Origin: Bacteroidales bacterium
GTDB taxonomy: Bacteria > Bacteroidota > Bacteroidia > Bacteroidales > JACABE01
DNA length: 48,360 bases
Direction: 5' to 3'
NCBI GenBank assembly: GCA_023251515.1
Contig: JAHEYQ010000038.1
Coordinates: 1-48,360, forward strand
Positions 1 through 8,909 of the stretch are shown in pieces. Under the pieces are notes generated by a model, which did no database searches, was not told the origin of the DNA, and saw nothing but the letters and a program-made list of their open reading frames with translations. Each line of letters begins with the position of its first letter. Position 1 is the stretch's first letter. Both the position numbers and the translations under genes were made by a program.

Positions 1-1
1 T

Positions 2-1141
2 GTTAAAGTTACAGTTAATCCTAATAATCAGAATAATACATTAATTGTAAGTGATTCGATTGTTTTTGAAACCAATGGAAATATACAGGATGTGAAACTA
101 ATTGCATGGGGGCAGGATGCTTATTATCATGTGCCTAACAAGAAACTCACTTTTAATGATGGAAGTTATATCACATATTCGTTTGCTGGTTGCAAAATAC
201 CATGGCCAACAGATAAACCTCATGTAGTTTTTGGTTTATGTGTAATTGACAGTGATAGCACTTTGGTAATTCCTGAAGGAGCTAAAATACATATGGCTAC
301 CGATGCAATTTTATGGGTTTTGGATAATGCCAGTCTGAAAATTAATGGAAGTATTAATAATAAGGTTAAAATTCAGGGTTGTCGCTCTGATGAATATTAT
401 AAAGATTTGCCAGGACAATGGGGGAAAATATGGCTATCGAGAGCAAGTATTAATAATGAAATTAATTATGCTGTTATTAGAAATGGAAGTATTGGTATTC
501 AGATTGATACAAATATTAATACCAATCCTACTTTAAAACTCGAAAATACCATTATCGAAAATATGAGCGTTGCCGGTATTTTTGCACAAGGTGCTAAATT
601 GAAAGTATCAAATTCTGTTATTGCAAATTGTGGACAGCATGCTGTAGTTTTATCGATAGGTGGATATTATGAGTTTTATCAAACAACTATTGGTAATTAT
701 TGGGACTATAATTACAGACAAACTCCTTCTTTGGTTCTAAATAATTATTATAAATATACCGAAAATGGTATCGATAAAATTAGTTTACGTCCACTTGAAA
801 AAGCATTTTTTGGAAATTGTATTATTTATGGAAATAATGAAAAAGAGATAGTTCTTGATAAAAATGCAAACGCAAATTTTAGTTTTGAATTTGACCATTG
901 TTTGCTAAAAACAGAGCTGAATACTACCAATACAACAAATTATAAATCATGTAAAATCAATCAGAATCCATTGTTTAAAAATATCGATTTGAACGATTTA
1001 CATTTAATGGAAAATTCGCCAGCAATTTCAACTGGAAATTCAGCATTCGGAATGTTATTTCCTATTGATTTGGATGGAGTTACACGTTCAGGTAATCCAA
1101 GTATAGGTGCTTACGAATTTGTAAGTACTACCGGAAGATAA
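2..1141 (+). CDS. Right-handed beta-helix surface protein, 5'-truncated by window edge
   Basis: The reading frame is open from base 2, so the gene starts upstream of the window; the GTG at 92 is an internal valine codon, not the start. The visible 379 residues contain short degenerate beta-strand repeats (LKLENTIIENMSVAGIF, LKVSNSVIANCGQHAV) typical of right-handed parallel beta-helix proteins. The end (NPSIGAYEF) resembles the Gly-Ala-Tyr-Glu tail of choice-of-anchor/beta-helix proteins in Bacteroidetes. In this family the N-terminus is usually a lipoprotein signal, which cannot be checked here. The role is probably cell-surface or secreted, and no catalytic residues are recognisable. It converges with the kinase gene at 1184 across a 42-bp gap. 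Confidence 0.75.
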   Translation, partial: VKVTVNPNNQNNTLIVSDSIVFETNGNIQDVKLIAWGQDAYYHVPNKKLTFNDGSYITYSFAGCKIPWPTDKPHVVFGLCVIDSDSTLVIPEGAKIHMATDAILWVLDNASLKINGSINNKVKIQGCRSDEYYKDLPGQWGKIWLSRASINNEINYAVIRNGSIGIQIDTNINTNPTLKLENTIIENMSVAGIFAQGAKLKVSNSVIANCGQHAVVLSIGGYYEFYQTTIGNYWDYNYRQTPSLVLNNYYKYTENGIDKISLRPLEKAFFGNCIIYGNNEKEIVLDKNANANFSFEFDHCLLKTELNTTNTTNYKSCKINQNPLFKNIDLNDLHLMENSPAISTGNSAFGMLFPIDLDGVTRSGNPSIGAYEFVSTTGR

Positions 1142-1183
1142 ATATTAATATTGTTTAAATTATTAACGGTTTGTCTTTTTTTA

Positions 1184-3547
1184 TTATTCTTTCAGCATAT
1201 TTTTTATTAAACCAATGATTTCTTCTTTAGAATAAGGTTTGGCAAGATAATGCGTACAACCTTTGCATAAGAATTCTTCTTCCTGACCTTTCATGGCATG
1301 AGCTGTAACTGCCGCTACTGGAGTATCTTTGTAATTTTCAAAAGTTTTTATTCTGTTAACGGTTTCAATTCCATTGATTCCAACACCCAAATTAATATCC
1401 ATCAATATGGCATCGTATTTTTTATTCTGAACAATATTTATAGCATCATAGCCATTATAAACAATATCTATTTTATAGTGTTTTTTCAAAAATGATAAAG
1501 CAAGTAAAGCGTTGGTTTCGTCATCTTCAACTAAAAGAAGCAAAGATTTGAAATTTTCATTGTTTTTAGAAATTTCTCCTTGTGTTTGATTGAAATTTGT
1601 TTCTGTATTTTTTAATTTAGATAATGGGATAATAACTGTAAACAGACTGCCTTTACCTAATTCACTTTCTACAGTAATACTGCCTTCGAGTAAATTAACA
1701 AGCCGTTTTGCAATGCTTAAACCAAGTCCATTTCCATCGTAAGTTCTTGATTTACCTTCGCTTACTTGTCTGAAATCTTCAAATATCAAATTGTAAGTTG
1801 TTTTATCAATTCCTATTCCGCTGTCTTTAATAAGTAGAATAAAGTTTTTAATTTCTTTTGTTTCATTAATTGCCGTTGAAATCTCTATTTCCCCATTTTC
1901 AGTAAATTTTATGGCATTGTCAATCAAATTATTAATTATTTTATAGATAATAGAGTCATCACTTAATATTTGCTCGTTTATTTGATTTGTAAATTTGATT
2001 TCAAGATTTTTGGTTTTTACTGATTCTTCATATAGTTTTAAAATATCGTTAATCAATATCTGGATATCAAACGGATGTTTGTAAATGCTTTGAAAACCAG
2101 CTTCAATTGCTGAAATATCTAGTATTGCATTAAGTGTATCTTTCAATCGGTTTCCACTTCTTAATATTACATTTGCCATTTCAATGCGTTCATATTCAGA
2201 TATTTCATCTTTTAATAATTCCGCAAATCCTAAAATACCATTTAATGGAGTTCTTATTTCATGACTCATATTGGCTAAGAAGTTTGATTTCAATTTATTA
2301 GCTTCTTCTGCTTTGTTTTTTGCTTCAATTATTTGTTTTTCGGCTATTTTTCTTTCATTTATATTTCTGATAACACCTACAACTCCGGTAGGAAAATTAT
2401 TTGAACTCCATATTAAAGAGAGTGAAGTTTCTGTCCAGATAGTTTCTCCATTTTTACAAATATGTTCTAATTCAAATAATTGGTTGCCAATTGCTGCTGA
2501 GGGATTTTGATTCAATGATCTCATTCCTTCCATTCTTCCTTTTTGAAGTTTTTCAATTGATTCTGGAGTAAGAAATTGAGAAATATTCATTTTAATAATT
2601 TCCTCGGCTGTAAAACCAAGTAATGAAGTTACAGAAGGACTTATATAATTAACATTCATATTCATGTCGGCTGTAAATATTACATCTGTTATATTATTTG
2701 CCAAAAGTCTATATTTTGATTCACTTTTAATTATTGCTTCTTCGTTTAATTTGCGTTCTTCAATACTTCGGGTTGAACCTTGTACGCCAATAAAATTATT
2801 GTCTTTGTCGGTAAGTATTTTGAATAGGATTTCTGTCCTTACCGTATTTCCCTTAATTGTATTGTATTCTAATTCGTATTTGTAAATTTTGTTTAATTCT
2901 TTTTTTGCAATGTCTTCACGTAAGTAAGGTATGATTTTTTCATTAAGAAAATGGTATGAATTTATACTAAATCTGGTTTCCAGATTTTGATTTAAGTGTT
3001 CCTTTTGGGTAAATCCTGTCAATCCGAGGATAGATGGAGATATGTATATGGTTTTCAGATCTTTATTCATTTTCCATATAATATCGGTTGAATTTTCTGC
3101 TAAAAGACGAAAATTCTCTTCATTCTGTGTTAGAATTAAAAGTGCATTCTCTTTTTCTTCTTTTAATTTTTTGTGTTCAAGTGCTGATTTAATTGCATAA
3201 GGTAATCTTTTAATATTATCTTTGAGAATATAGTCGTAAGCACCTGATTTGATGCAATCGGCTGCTATTTCTTCGTTTAAAGAACCGGTAATAATTATTA
3301 AAGGAATATAGATTAGTTGATTTTTAATGATTTCGATGGCATGCAATCCGGTAAATGAAGGAAGACTATAATCGGAAAGGATAATGTCTGGTTTGAAATT
3401 ATTTAGCTTATTTAAAAAATTAGTTTCATTATCAGTTGTTTCAAACTGAAAATTAAACTCTGCTCTTTTTAAAGCTCTCACAATAATTTCAGCATCAAAA
3501 GCATTGTCTTCAAGAATTAATACTTTTAAAGGAATTAAATTGCTCAT
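1184..3547 (-). CDS. Hybrid sensor histidine kinase REC-PAS-PAS-HisKA-HATPase-REC
   Basis: 787-residue cytoplasmic hybrid kinase without membrane segments. Order: N-terminal receiver 7-125 (phospho-acceptor Asp59, conserved Lys109), PAS 145-265, PAS 275-400, HisKA 415-485 with the H-box NMSHEIRTPLNG (His429), ATPase domain about 525-642 (N-box Asn540/Asn544, G1 DSGIGI, G2 GNGLGL), and C-terminal receiver 668-785 (Asp717, Lys770). All key residues are present, so both receivers and the kinase should be active. The N-terminal receiver suggests the protein takes phosphate from another kinase as well as sensing through PAS. It lies 7 bp downstream of a stand-alone response regulator and is almost certainly co-transcribed with it. 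Signal and target are not visible. Confidence 0.93.
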   Translation of the reverse strand: MSNLIPLKVLILEDNAFDAEIIVRALKRAEFNFQFETTDNETNFLNKLNNFKPDIILSDYSLPSFTGLHAIEIIKNQLIYIPLIIITGSLNEEIAADCIKSGAYDYILKDNIKRLPYAIKSALEHKKLKEEKENALLILTQNEENFRLLAENSTDIIWKMNKDLKTIYISPSILGLTGFTQKEHLNQNLETRFSINSYHFLNEKIIPYLREDIAKKELNKIYKYELEYNTIKGNTVRTEILFKILTDKDNNFIGVQGSTRSIEERKLNEEAIIKSESKYRLLANNITDVIFTADMNMNVNYISPSVTSLLGFTAEEIIKMNISQFLTPESIEKLQKGRMEGMRSLNQNPSAAIGNQLFELEHICKNGETIWTETSLSLIWSSNNFPTGVVGVIRNINERKIAEKQIIEAKNKAEEANKLKSNFLANMSHEIRTPLNGILGFAELLKDEISEYERIEMANVILRSGNRLKDTLNAILDISAIEAGFQSIYKHPFDIQILINDILKLYEESVKTKNLEIKFTNQINEQILSDDSIIYKIINNLIDNAIKFTENGEIEISTAINETKEIKNFILLIKDSGIGIDKTTYNLIFEDFRQVSEGKSRTYDGNGLGLSIAKRLVNLLEGSITVESELGKGSLFTVIIPLSKLKNTETNFNQTQGEISKNNENFKSLLLLVEDDETNALLALSFLKKHYKIDIVYNGYDAINIVQNKKYDAILMDINLGVGINGIETVNRIKTFENYKDTPVAAVTAHAMKGQEEEFLCKGCTHYLAKPYSKEEIIGLIKNMLKE

Positions 3548-3554
3548 TTAAGGT

Positions 3555-4001
3555 TTAAGTTAAAGGTGGTTGATTTAATAATAACCAATAAAATCCGATT
3601 TCTTTTACGGCTAACATAAATTTTTCGAAATCTACCGGTTTTGTAATAAAACTGTTTACACCAAGTTGATAGCTTTTAATTATATCTGATTCTTCATTTG
3701 AAGAGGTTAAAATTACTATAGGGATAGATTTTAATACCGGATCTGATTTTATTGTTTTTAATACTTCCAATCCATCAATTTTTGGCAATTTTAAATCAAG
3801 AAATACAACTTTGGGATTATCCTTGTTTAATCGATCCGAAAACTGATTTTTTGAAAATAAAAAATTTAGAGCTTCTTCGCCATCTTCTACCAGAAAAATA
3901 CGGTTTGCAAGATTGTTTTTCTTTAATGCTCTTATCGTTAACTCGGCATCTGTTGAATTATCTTCAACTATTAAAATATCTATTTCGTTACCAATATCCA
4001 T
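3555..4001 (-). CDS. Single-domain response regulator, Rcp1-like
   Basis: 148-residue protein made of one receiver domain with no output domain. The acidic pocket (Glu13/Asp14), phospho-acceptor Asp69 (VVFLDLKLP), Thr99/Ser100 and Lys121 (TKP) are all present. The insert around residues 50-62 and the YWLLLNQPP tail resemble the Rcp1-type receivers that pair with phytochrome-like or PAS hybrid kinases. It is the first gene of the pair with the 787-residue hybrid kinase, and a TATATTTG -7 box lies about 30 bp upstream. It probably shuttles phosphate between receiver and histidine sites of a relay. That role is inferred from family and context. Confidence 0.9.
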   Translation of the reverse strand: MDIGNEIDILIVEDNSTDAELTIRALKKNNLANRIFLVEDGEEALNFLFSKNQFSDRLNKDNPKVVFLDLKLPKIDGLEVLKTIKSDPVLKSIPIVILTSSNEESDIIKSYQLGVNSFITKPVDFEKFMLAVKEIGFYWLLLNQPPLT

Positions 4002-4031
4002 TTGTAAAGATTATTAATAATTAATTATCTA

Positions 4032-4039
4032 CAAATATA
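4032..4039 (-). promoter_or_regulatory. Candidate -7 box (TATATTTG) for the response regulator/kinase operon
   Basis: On the minus strand the sequence matches the Bacteroidetes -7 consensus TAnnTTTG, about 30 bp before the start codon at 4001. No well-spaced TTTG -33 box was found, so this is only half of the consensus. Confidence 0.35.
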
Positions 4040-4133
4040 ACATATAGAAATCCAAAAAGCTTGATTTTAACAAAAAAAAATTATTTTTCTTGATTTAATT
4101 TATTTTTTAGAAAAAAAACAAATGAAATAGTAA

Positions 4134-4754
4134 TTAGAAAATCAGTCGTTTAAACATAAGTTCGGTGTTGTTATCAAAAACAGAAAATCCCATTTTTTTG
4201 AGATATTTAGTATGAGTCTTTGAATGGGGCTTGCTACATAATTTTTCATAACCAAATTTTGAGAAATAATAGAGATTTTGGGTATATACAAATTTCCCTG
4301 GTTTCTGGTCGCGATATTCAGGAATTACATAATCCAATCCAATTTTAAGCGTTTTGTTGTCGTATTCGTGTGCAAGTATAACACCGGCAACCGACATATT
4401 TCTTAATATTAAAAGGCTAAGTTTATTCATTTCGGGTTTGAATTGAAAATCGGGAAAAAATTTCTTGATTTCATCATTGTGAAATTCAAGAAAAGCTTCC
4501 AGATATTTGTTGTCATGTCTTACTTCCAAAAGTCTGTAGTAATCTTTTGTTGAATACATTTTAATCAGATAATATATGTCGATACCAACAATGAAACCAT
4601 TAAGTAATCCAACTGGTAAAGCGCCAATTACAAAGCCATAAGTAGAGAATAATGCTGCACCAAAAAGATTAATCCATCTTAATTTCTGAATAGAATTCAT
4701 CAGCATTGAAATAGCTATAACTACCGATGCAACATAACCTAAGTATTCGTACAT
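4134..4754 (-). CDS. YgjV-like membrane protein with C-terminal GNAT-like domain
   Basis: 206 residues. Residues 1-65 form about three hydrophobic helices with the YgjV-type pattern (NSIQKLRWINLFGAALF, YGFVIGALPVGLLNGF). Residues 75-206 are soluble and look like a degenerate acetyltransferase fold (VIPEYRD, then KYLKKMGF near the end as in GNAT proteins). This two-part layout recurs in Bacteroidetes YgjV-family proteins. It follows the arginine deiminase gene by only 12 bp on the same strand, so the two are probably co-transcribed, but no functional link is established. Substrate is unknown and acetyltransferase activity is not proven. Confidence 0.75.
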   Translation of the reverse strand: MYEYLGYVASVVIAISMLMNSIQKLRWINLFGAALFSTYGFVIGALPVGLLNGFIVGIDIYYLIKMYSTKDYYRLLEVRHDNKYLEAFLEFHNDEIKKFFPDFQFKPEMNKLSLLILRNMSVAGVILAHEYDNKTLKIGLDYVIPEYRDQKPGKFVYTQNLYYFSKFGYEKLCSKPHSKTHTKYLKKMGFSVFDNNTELMFKRLIF

Positions 4755-4766
4755 TTTTTTAAATTA

Positions 4767-6017
4767 TTACCAATTAATACTGTCTCTTAAAACGGGCATC
4801 GTCATACATCTTGCTCCGCCACCACCACGTGGAAGTTCAGAACCATCGAGTGTTACAACAAATTTATTGTAATCGTTCATGTCTTTTCTTCCTTTGGCAA
4901 TATCGCGGGCTTTTATTACTTCGAAACCGTTTTTGTTGAGTTCTTCTATTGTGTAGCTATTTCTTGCATAGCCCATTACTTTTCCTGGTCCTAATGCAAA
5001 AAAGTTGGCACCACTATGCCATTGTTCGCGTTGTTGTATCCATAAATCTTCTGATACACCGCATATTAATGGTTTGAGATTGAAGTTTAATACCGAAAGA
5101 GCTTCCATAAAGTTATTGCGATAACGGATAAAACTTACCTGACCGTTTTCAATTTTTATGTGAACAGTTTGATATTTGCTGTGTCGTGCTATCAAAGGTT
5201 CATAAATCATGCATTTGTCCACATCAAGGAAGGTGAAAACCATATCGAGATGGATAAATGATTCTGGTTTATATGGTAATTCCTGAACCAGAATGTTCAT
5301 GCTTACTTTGCTTTCTTTAAACCGTTCTATCAGGAAATCAACAGCTTTTGTGTTGGAACGGCTTCCGAGCCCGATTAGAATTACATCTTCACGAGCTATC
5401 AAAACATCACCACCTTCTATAGTAATTTCAGGGTCGTAATCACGAAAATTAAGTGGATTTATGGTTTTAGCACTTATTGAGTGGCTGTGATCGAAAATAG
5501 CTTCCATAATAATGGCTTCGCGGGCTCTGACGGTGTTGGCCATTTTGCTGATGAGTACATTGTTATGCATCGAAACAGAGGCATCGCGCATGTAAAAGAA
5601 ATTGTGTAACGAACGTAAAGAGTATCTTTCCTGACTTAGAAAGTTGGTGAGATTGTCTTTCTTCATTTCAACGCCTTCTATCATGGCTATGGTAAAATCT
5701 TCATTGCTTAAATCCAATAAATCTTTGTAAACATGATTGGCTTTTTCGTTGGAACATACTTTGTAAGCCAATTCTTTTTTAACGTGTTCGCTTTGAATGG
5801 CTTCGGTAAGTAAATCTTTTACTTCAAATACCTGAGTATATTTTCTTAATACACTTTCAAATTCGCAGTATTCTTTTGTGGCAACTGTTAAATTTAAAAT
5901 GTCACTATATAGCGCTCTTTCAGCATTTTGGGGTGTCATATTTTCTATTTCGCTACCCGGATGATGTATAATAACTCCTTTTAATTCTCCTATTTCTGAA
6001 AAAACATTAACTTTCAT
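4767..6017 (-). CDS. arcA: Arginine deiminase
   Basis: 416-residue guanidino-group hydrolase, close to the usual length for arginine deiminase. It hydrolyses L-arginine to citrulline and ammonia in the cytoplasm. Expected active-site residues are visible: Asp145 (FYMRDAS), Glu201 and Asp204 (EGGDVL), His256 and Asp258 (FIHLDMVFTF), and the nucleophile Cys404 in GGGGARCMTMP near the C-terminus. The start at 6017 gives the family-typical opening MKVNVFSEIGELKGVIIHHP. No arcB, arcC or arcD homologue lies in the window, so ATP-yielding completion of the pathway must be encoded elsewhere or be absent. A good Bacteroidetes promoter and a small palindrome lie upstream. Confidence 0.92.
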   Translation of the reverse strand: MKVNVFSEIGELKGVIIHHPGSEIENMTPQNAERALYSDILNLTVATKEYCEFESVLRKYTQVFEVKDLLTEAIQSEHVKKELAYKVCSNEKANHVYKDLLDLSNEDFTIAMIEGVEMKKDNLTNFLSQERYSLRSLHNFFYMRDASVSMHNNVLISKMANTVRAREAIIMEAIFDHSHSISAKTINPLNFRDYDPEITIEGGDVLIAREDVILIGLGSRSNTKAVDFLIERFKESKVSMNILVQELPYKPESFIHLDMVFTFLDVDKCMIYEPLIARHSKYQTVHIKIENGQVSFIRYRNNFMEALSVLNFNLKPLICGVSEDLWIQQREQWHSGANFFALGPGKVMGYARNSYTIEELNKNGFEVIKARDIAKGRKDMNDYNKFVVTLDGSELPRGGGGARCMTMPVLRDSINW

Positions 6018-6144
6018 ATCGTAGTATTTTTATTATTTGAAAATAATTAAAATATAAAAAAATATTTTTTATCATGCGAAATGAGATGCAATTTGCAGGA
6101 AAATTCAGCATGAAAAATATTTTTTGTTTTGTGTAAATTTTTTG

Positions 6145-6176
6145 CAAAAATAGTCTTTTTAAGGCAAAATTACAAA
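6145..6176 (-). promoter_or_regulatory. Bacteroidetes-type promoter for arcA (TTTG-N20-TATTTTTG)
   Basis: On the minus strand a TTTG -33 box (6173-6176) is followed, after 20 bp, by TATTTTTG (6145-6152), which fits the TTTG/TAnnTTTG consensus. The predicted transcript start is near 6138, leaving a leader of roughly 120 nt before arcA. This is the best two-box promoter match seen in the window. Confidence 0.5.
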
Positions 6177-6186
6177 TCTAAGCTTT

Positions 6187-6201
6187 GATGTTTGATACAT
6201 C
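6187..6201. promoter_or_regulatory. Small palindrome upstream of the arcA promoter
   Basis: GATGT-N5-ACATC has perfect 5-bp arms and lies just upstream of the -33 box of the arcA promoter, where an activator could bind. No regulator is identified, and a match of this length could be chance. Confidence 0.2.
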
Positions 6202-6273
6202 GTGATTTAAAAAAATAATAACGGATTTGTGTTATAAAAATGAATTTTTAATTTAATTTGCTTAAGCTTAATA

Positions 6274-7866
6274 TTAAAATCTTTTACGTAATTGCAGATA
6301 TAAACGATAAAACTGATTGGGTTTTTCGTAATTTCCTTCAAGATTTACCGAAGCATATAATTTTTTTATTATTTCGGCAGTAAAGTCCAGATTTGCAATA
6401 TGCTGTCTGAATGGAAGTTCATTATTTGCAATTTTATAATCTGAATAAGAATATGCTGCCCCCAGATTGTATTTGCCATTTTTAAAATATCTGGAAAATC
6501 TTAAATTATATATATTACCGTTTAGATAATTGGTTTCTAGTAAAGTAACGGAAATAGTAGCTAAAATTTCTGTTTTTAAAATATTATTATGAGTAATATA
6601 AAAATTCATGTTTTTTGAAGGTCTGATATCACTTTTCTGGAATCTGTATCCCAATCTGCCTCCTATAAAAATATTCTGATTTAATGTGTAATTTGCCTGA
6701 AAACTAAAACCTTGTCTGGTTTCAGAATCAATTAGCTGTGCAAGATAATTTTTGTAAGTTTCGTAATATATCACGTTTTTTCGTGCATCATAATTTGCTG
6801 ACAGATTTAGTTTGCGGAATGGACGATATCTTACGGATAAATAGCTGGAAGTTAGGCTTAAAGTGTTTTTTTTCTGCTGGTTTTCTATTTGGTATAAATC
6901 CATTTCCATACTATAAAATAAATTTACATTTTTAATAATTGAATTGCTGTGTTGGAAATAAACAAAACGCCTGTCAGTTGATGAATTATTCTTTTGTTCA
7001 GCAATTGCAATAATATTTTGTATTAAACCATTGTTTGTGAGATAATTATGTCCAAAGTATACACCAAACTGTAATAGTTTTTTATTAAAACCATAATCTG
7101 AATAATCAGGTCTTGTTCCTATAAAACAGCCAGCAATATAGTTTTTAAAGCTGTGTTCGTATTGCACACCATCAATTGCACCAATATTTGAAATATTCGG
7201 ATTAATTTTTCTTCCGAAACTTATATATGACTTGTTGTTGATATCATATTTTATTGATAAATTATAAATTTTTAGTCCGTTAAAGATATTGCTTTTCACT
7301 TCTTCCCATTTTCCACTTTCTTGTCTGAAAGTCATATTTATTTCGGTTGAGAATTTTGATTCTGCAATGTTTTTGATATTAAGTGATAAGGAGTAGTTTG
7401 CTGTATTAGTATTATTCAGATTCGTATTTGATAAGTTAGAATAAGTATAAATGCCAAATGAACCTGAAATTTTTTGTTTTAATACATTTGCTTTTCCTTT
7501 ATTAAAATTTGCATTTGTATCTGATTTATAACTAATTGTATCTGATTTTTCTGCTTGCTGAATAATTATTTTATTTTCTGTATTTGTTATTTTGCCAAAT
7601 ACTTTATCATTCATATTTAATTTTTTATCAGATATAGCATTACACACAACAGATGAAGAAGATAAATTTTTGATTTGTAAAACCGGAATTGATTGGTTAT
7701 CAAACAATGTGTCATTGATTTTAAATCCATTCGTTGTTTTAAATTTTACATAAAAATTATGAGAACTTATATACGAAATATTCCCTTCAACAAAAGTTGT
7801 ATTTTGTTGAGTATATCCACTAATTACCGATAGCAAGAGTAAAAGTATTATTACTAATGATTTCAT
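6274..7866 (-). CDS. Predicted outer-membrane beta-barrel protein of the multihaem operon
   Basis: 530 residues. Residues 1-20 are a signal peptide (hydrophobic core ending SGYTQQ). Residues 22-95 look like a small beta domain (VEGNISYISSHNFYVKF), residues 110-125 are a polar linker, and about 130-530 alternate polar and hydrophobic residues in long strands with aromatic girdles, ending RLYLQLRKRF with a C-terminal Phe as in outer-membrane barrels. The start overlaps the stop of the 13-haem cytochrome gene by 4 bp, so translation is coupled. Context suggests it could sheath or dock the cytochromes, like MtrB or PioB, but I see no recognisable MtrB motif. With roughly 400 residues for strands it would be smaller than MtrB. 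It may instead be an unrelated porin. Confidence 0.65.
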   Translation of the reverse strand: MKSLVIILLLLLSVISGYTQQNTTFVEGNISYISSHNFYVKFKTTNGFKINDTLFDNQSIPVLQIKNLSSSSVVCNAISDKKLNMNDKVFGKITNTENKIIIQQAEKSDTISYKSDTNANFNKGKANVLKQKISGSFGIYTYSNLSNTNLNNTNTANYSLSLNIKNIAESKFSTEINMTFRQESGKWEEVKSNIFNGLKIYNLSIKYDINNKSYISFGRKINPNISNIGAIDGVQYEHSFKNYIAGCFIGTRPDYSDYGFNKKLLQFGVYFGHNYLTNNGLIQNIIAIAEQKNNSSTDRRFVYFQHSNSIIKNVNLFYSMEMDLYQIENQQKKNTLSLTSSYLSVRYRPFRKLNLSANYDARKNVIYYETYKNYLAQLIDSETRQGFSFQANYTLNQNIFIGGRLGYRFQKSDIRPSKNMNFYITHNNILKTEILATISVTLLETNYLNGNIYNLRFSRYFKNGKYNLGAAYSYSDYKIANNELPFRQHIANLDFTAEIIKKLYASVNLEGNYEKPNQFYRLYLQLRKRF

Positions 7867-8909
7867 TTTCTGCGTATTATTTTTGATTTATCATCAGCTG
7901 TACCTCTTGGATGACAGTTATAACAAGAAGGACTGCTCCAAATATATCCATTTTCATCATCATGTTCGTTATCCATGTCGGCTTTGTTATGTTCGTGGCA
8001 ATCAATGCAGCTGAAAGAGCAGTTTGCAGGATTGGTATGGCATTCGGCGCATGAGATTCCTGCATGTTTGCCCGATGAAATTGGGAAAAAGTTATTGTGA
8101 TTAAAATTTACTGGTCTCCAACCAGGATTGGTTGTATGACAAACTGTGCAGTTTTTTGAATAGCAACCACCTGAATGCACTGGGTTTGTCGCAGAATTAT
8201 AATTAGCCTGATGACAGGAATAACACTCAGATGAAGTATTGCTGTAATTGTTATTTACATGACATTTACTACATTGAAGGTTTGAATGTCCTAATGTAAG
8301 TGGAAATCTTGAATGATTAAAACCGGCTCCACCCCAGTTTAATGAATAAATATTGTGACATTGTGAGCATTCTGTTGACATTCCTGAAGTTGCATGATTT
8401 GGATTGGTTGTTGCCATATAATTCTCCTTATGACAATCAATACATTCTACACCCAAAACATCATAACGGTGTAATGATTCTGACTTATGACATTTTTGGC
8501 AATCTGTCATACTATGAACACCAATGAGAGGAAATCTGGATTGGTGATGAATTTCTGTTATATTATTTACTATCCACGATTCGGGTGTGTGGCATTTGTC
8601 GCAATTGTTGCCAACAGTCTGACTATGAATATCGGAATGGCAACTTACACATTGATTTTTTGATTTAGCTTCAGAAAAAATCAGGCTTTGATGGCATAAT
8701 TTACAGTTGATTTCTTTATGTTGACCAATCAATGGCATTTTTGTTGCCGAATGATCAAAAGAATAAATCTTTTTGTCGAGTTCCCAGCTATTGGCACTAT
8801 GGCAGGTATTGCAACTTACTTTAAAATCTTTACCGTGTGGAGATTCTTCAGAAACTGTTCCGATTAGATAAAGTAAAAATGACCAGATTATGAATGACAG
8901 GATTCGCAT
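7863..8909 (-). CDS. Multihaem c-type cytochrome, 13 CxxCH
   Basis: 348 residues with an N-terminal hydrophobic segment (1-18) for export and 13 CxxCH haem-attachment motifs, about one per 25 residues. At least four repeats follow the pattern (F/I)xH...FPL...GxH...CxxCH, for example FNHSRFPLTLGHSNLQCSKC; the extra His residues are likely distal haem ligands. The architecture matches the cytochrome c3/doubled-CxxCH superfamily. It should be periplasmic or attached to the cell surface and carry electrons. Its start lies inside the end of the 20-haem gene (22-bp overlap) and its stop overlaps the barrel gene, so all three are translationally coupled. Redox partners are inferred from gene order. 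Confidence 0.88.
   Translation of the reverse strand: MRILSFIIWSFLLYLIGTVSEESPHGKDFKVSCNTCHSANSWELDKKIYSFDHSATKMPLIGQHKEINCKLCHQSLIFSEAKSKNQCVSCHSDIHSQTVGNNCDKCHTPESWIVNNITEIHHQSRFPLIGVHSMTDCQKCHKSESLHRYDVLGVECIDCHKENYMATTNPNHATSGMSTECSQCHNIYSLNWGGAGFNHSRFPLTLGHSNLQCSKCHVNNNYSNTSSECYSCHQANYNSATNPVHSGGCYSKNCTVCHTTNPGWRPVNFNHNNFFPISSGKHAGISCAECHTNPANCSFSCIDCHEHNKADMDNEHDDENGYIWSSPSCYNCHPRGTADDKSKIIRRK

Noticed and set aside
92..1141. Complete gene starting at the GTG at 92
   Set aside because: The frame is open upstream to base 2 with protein-like residues, so the gene is truncated by the window edge.
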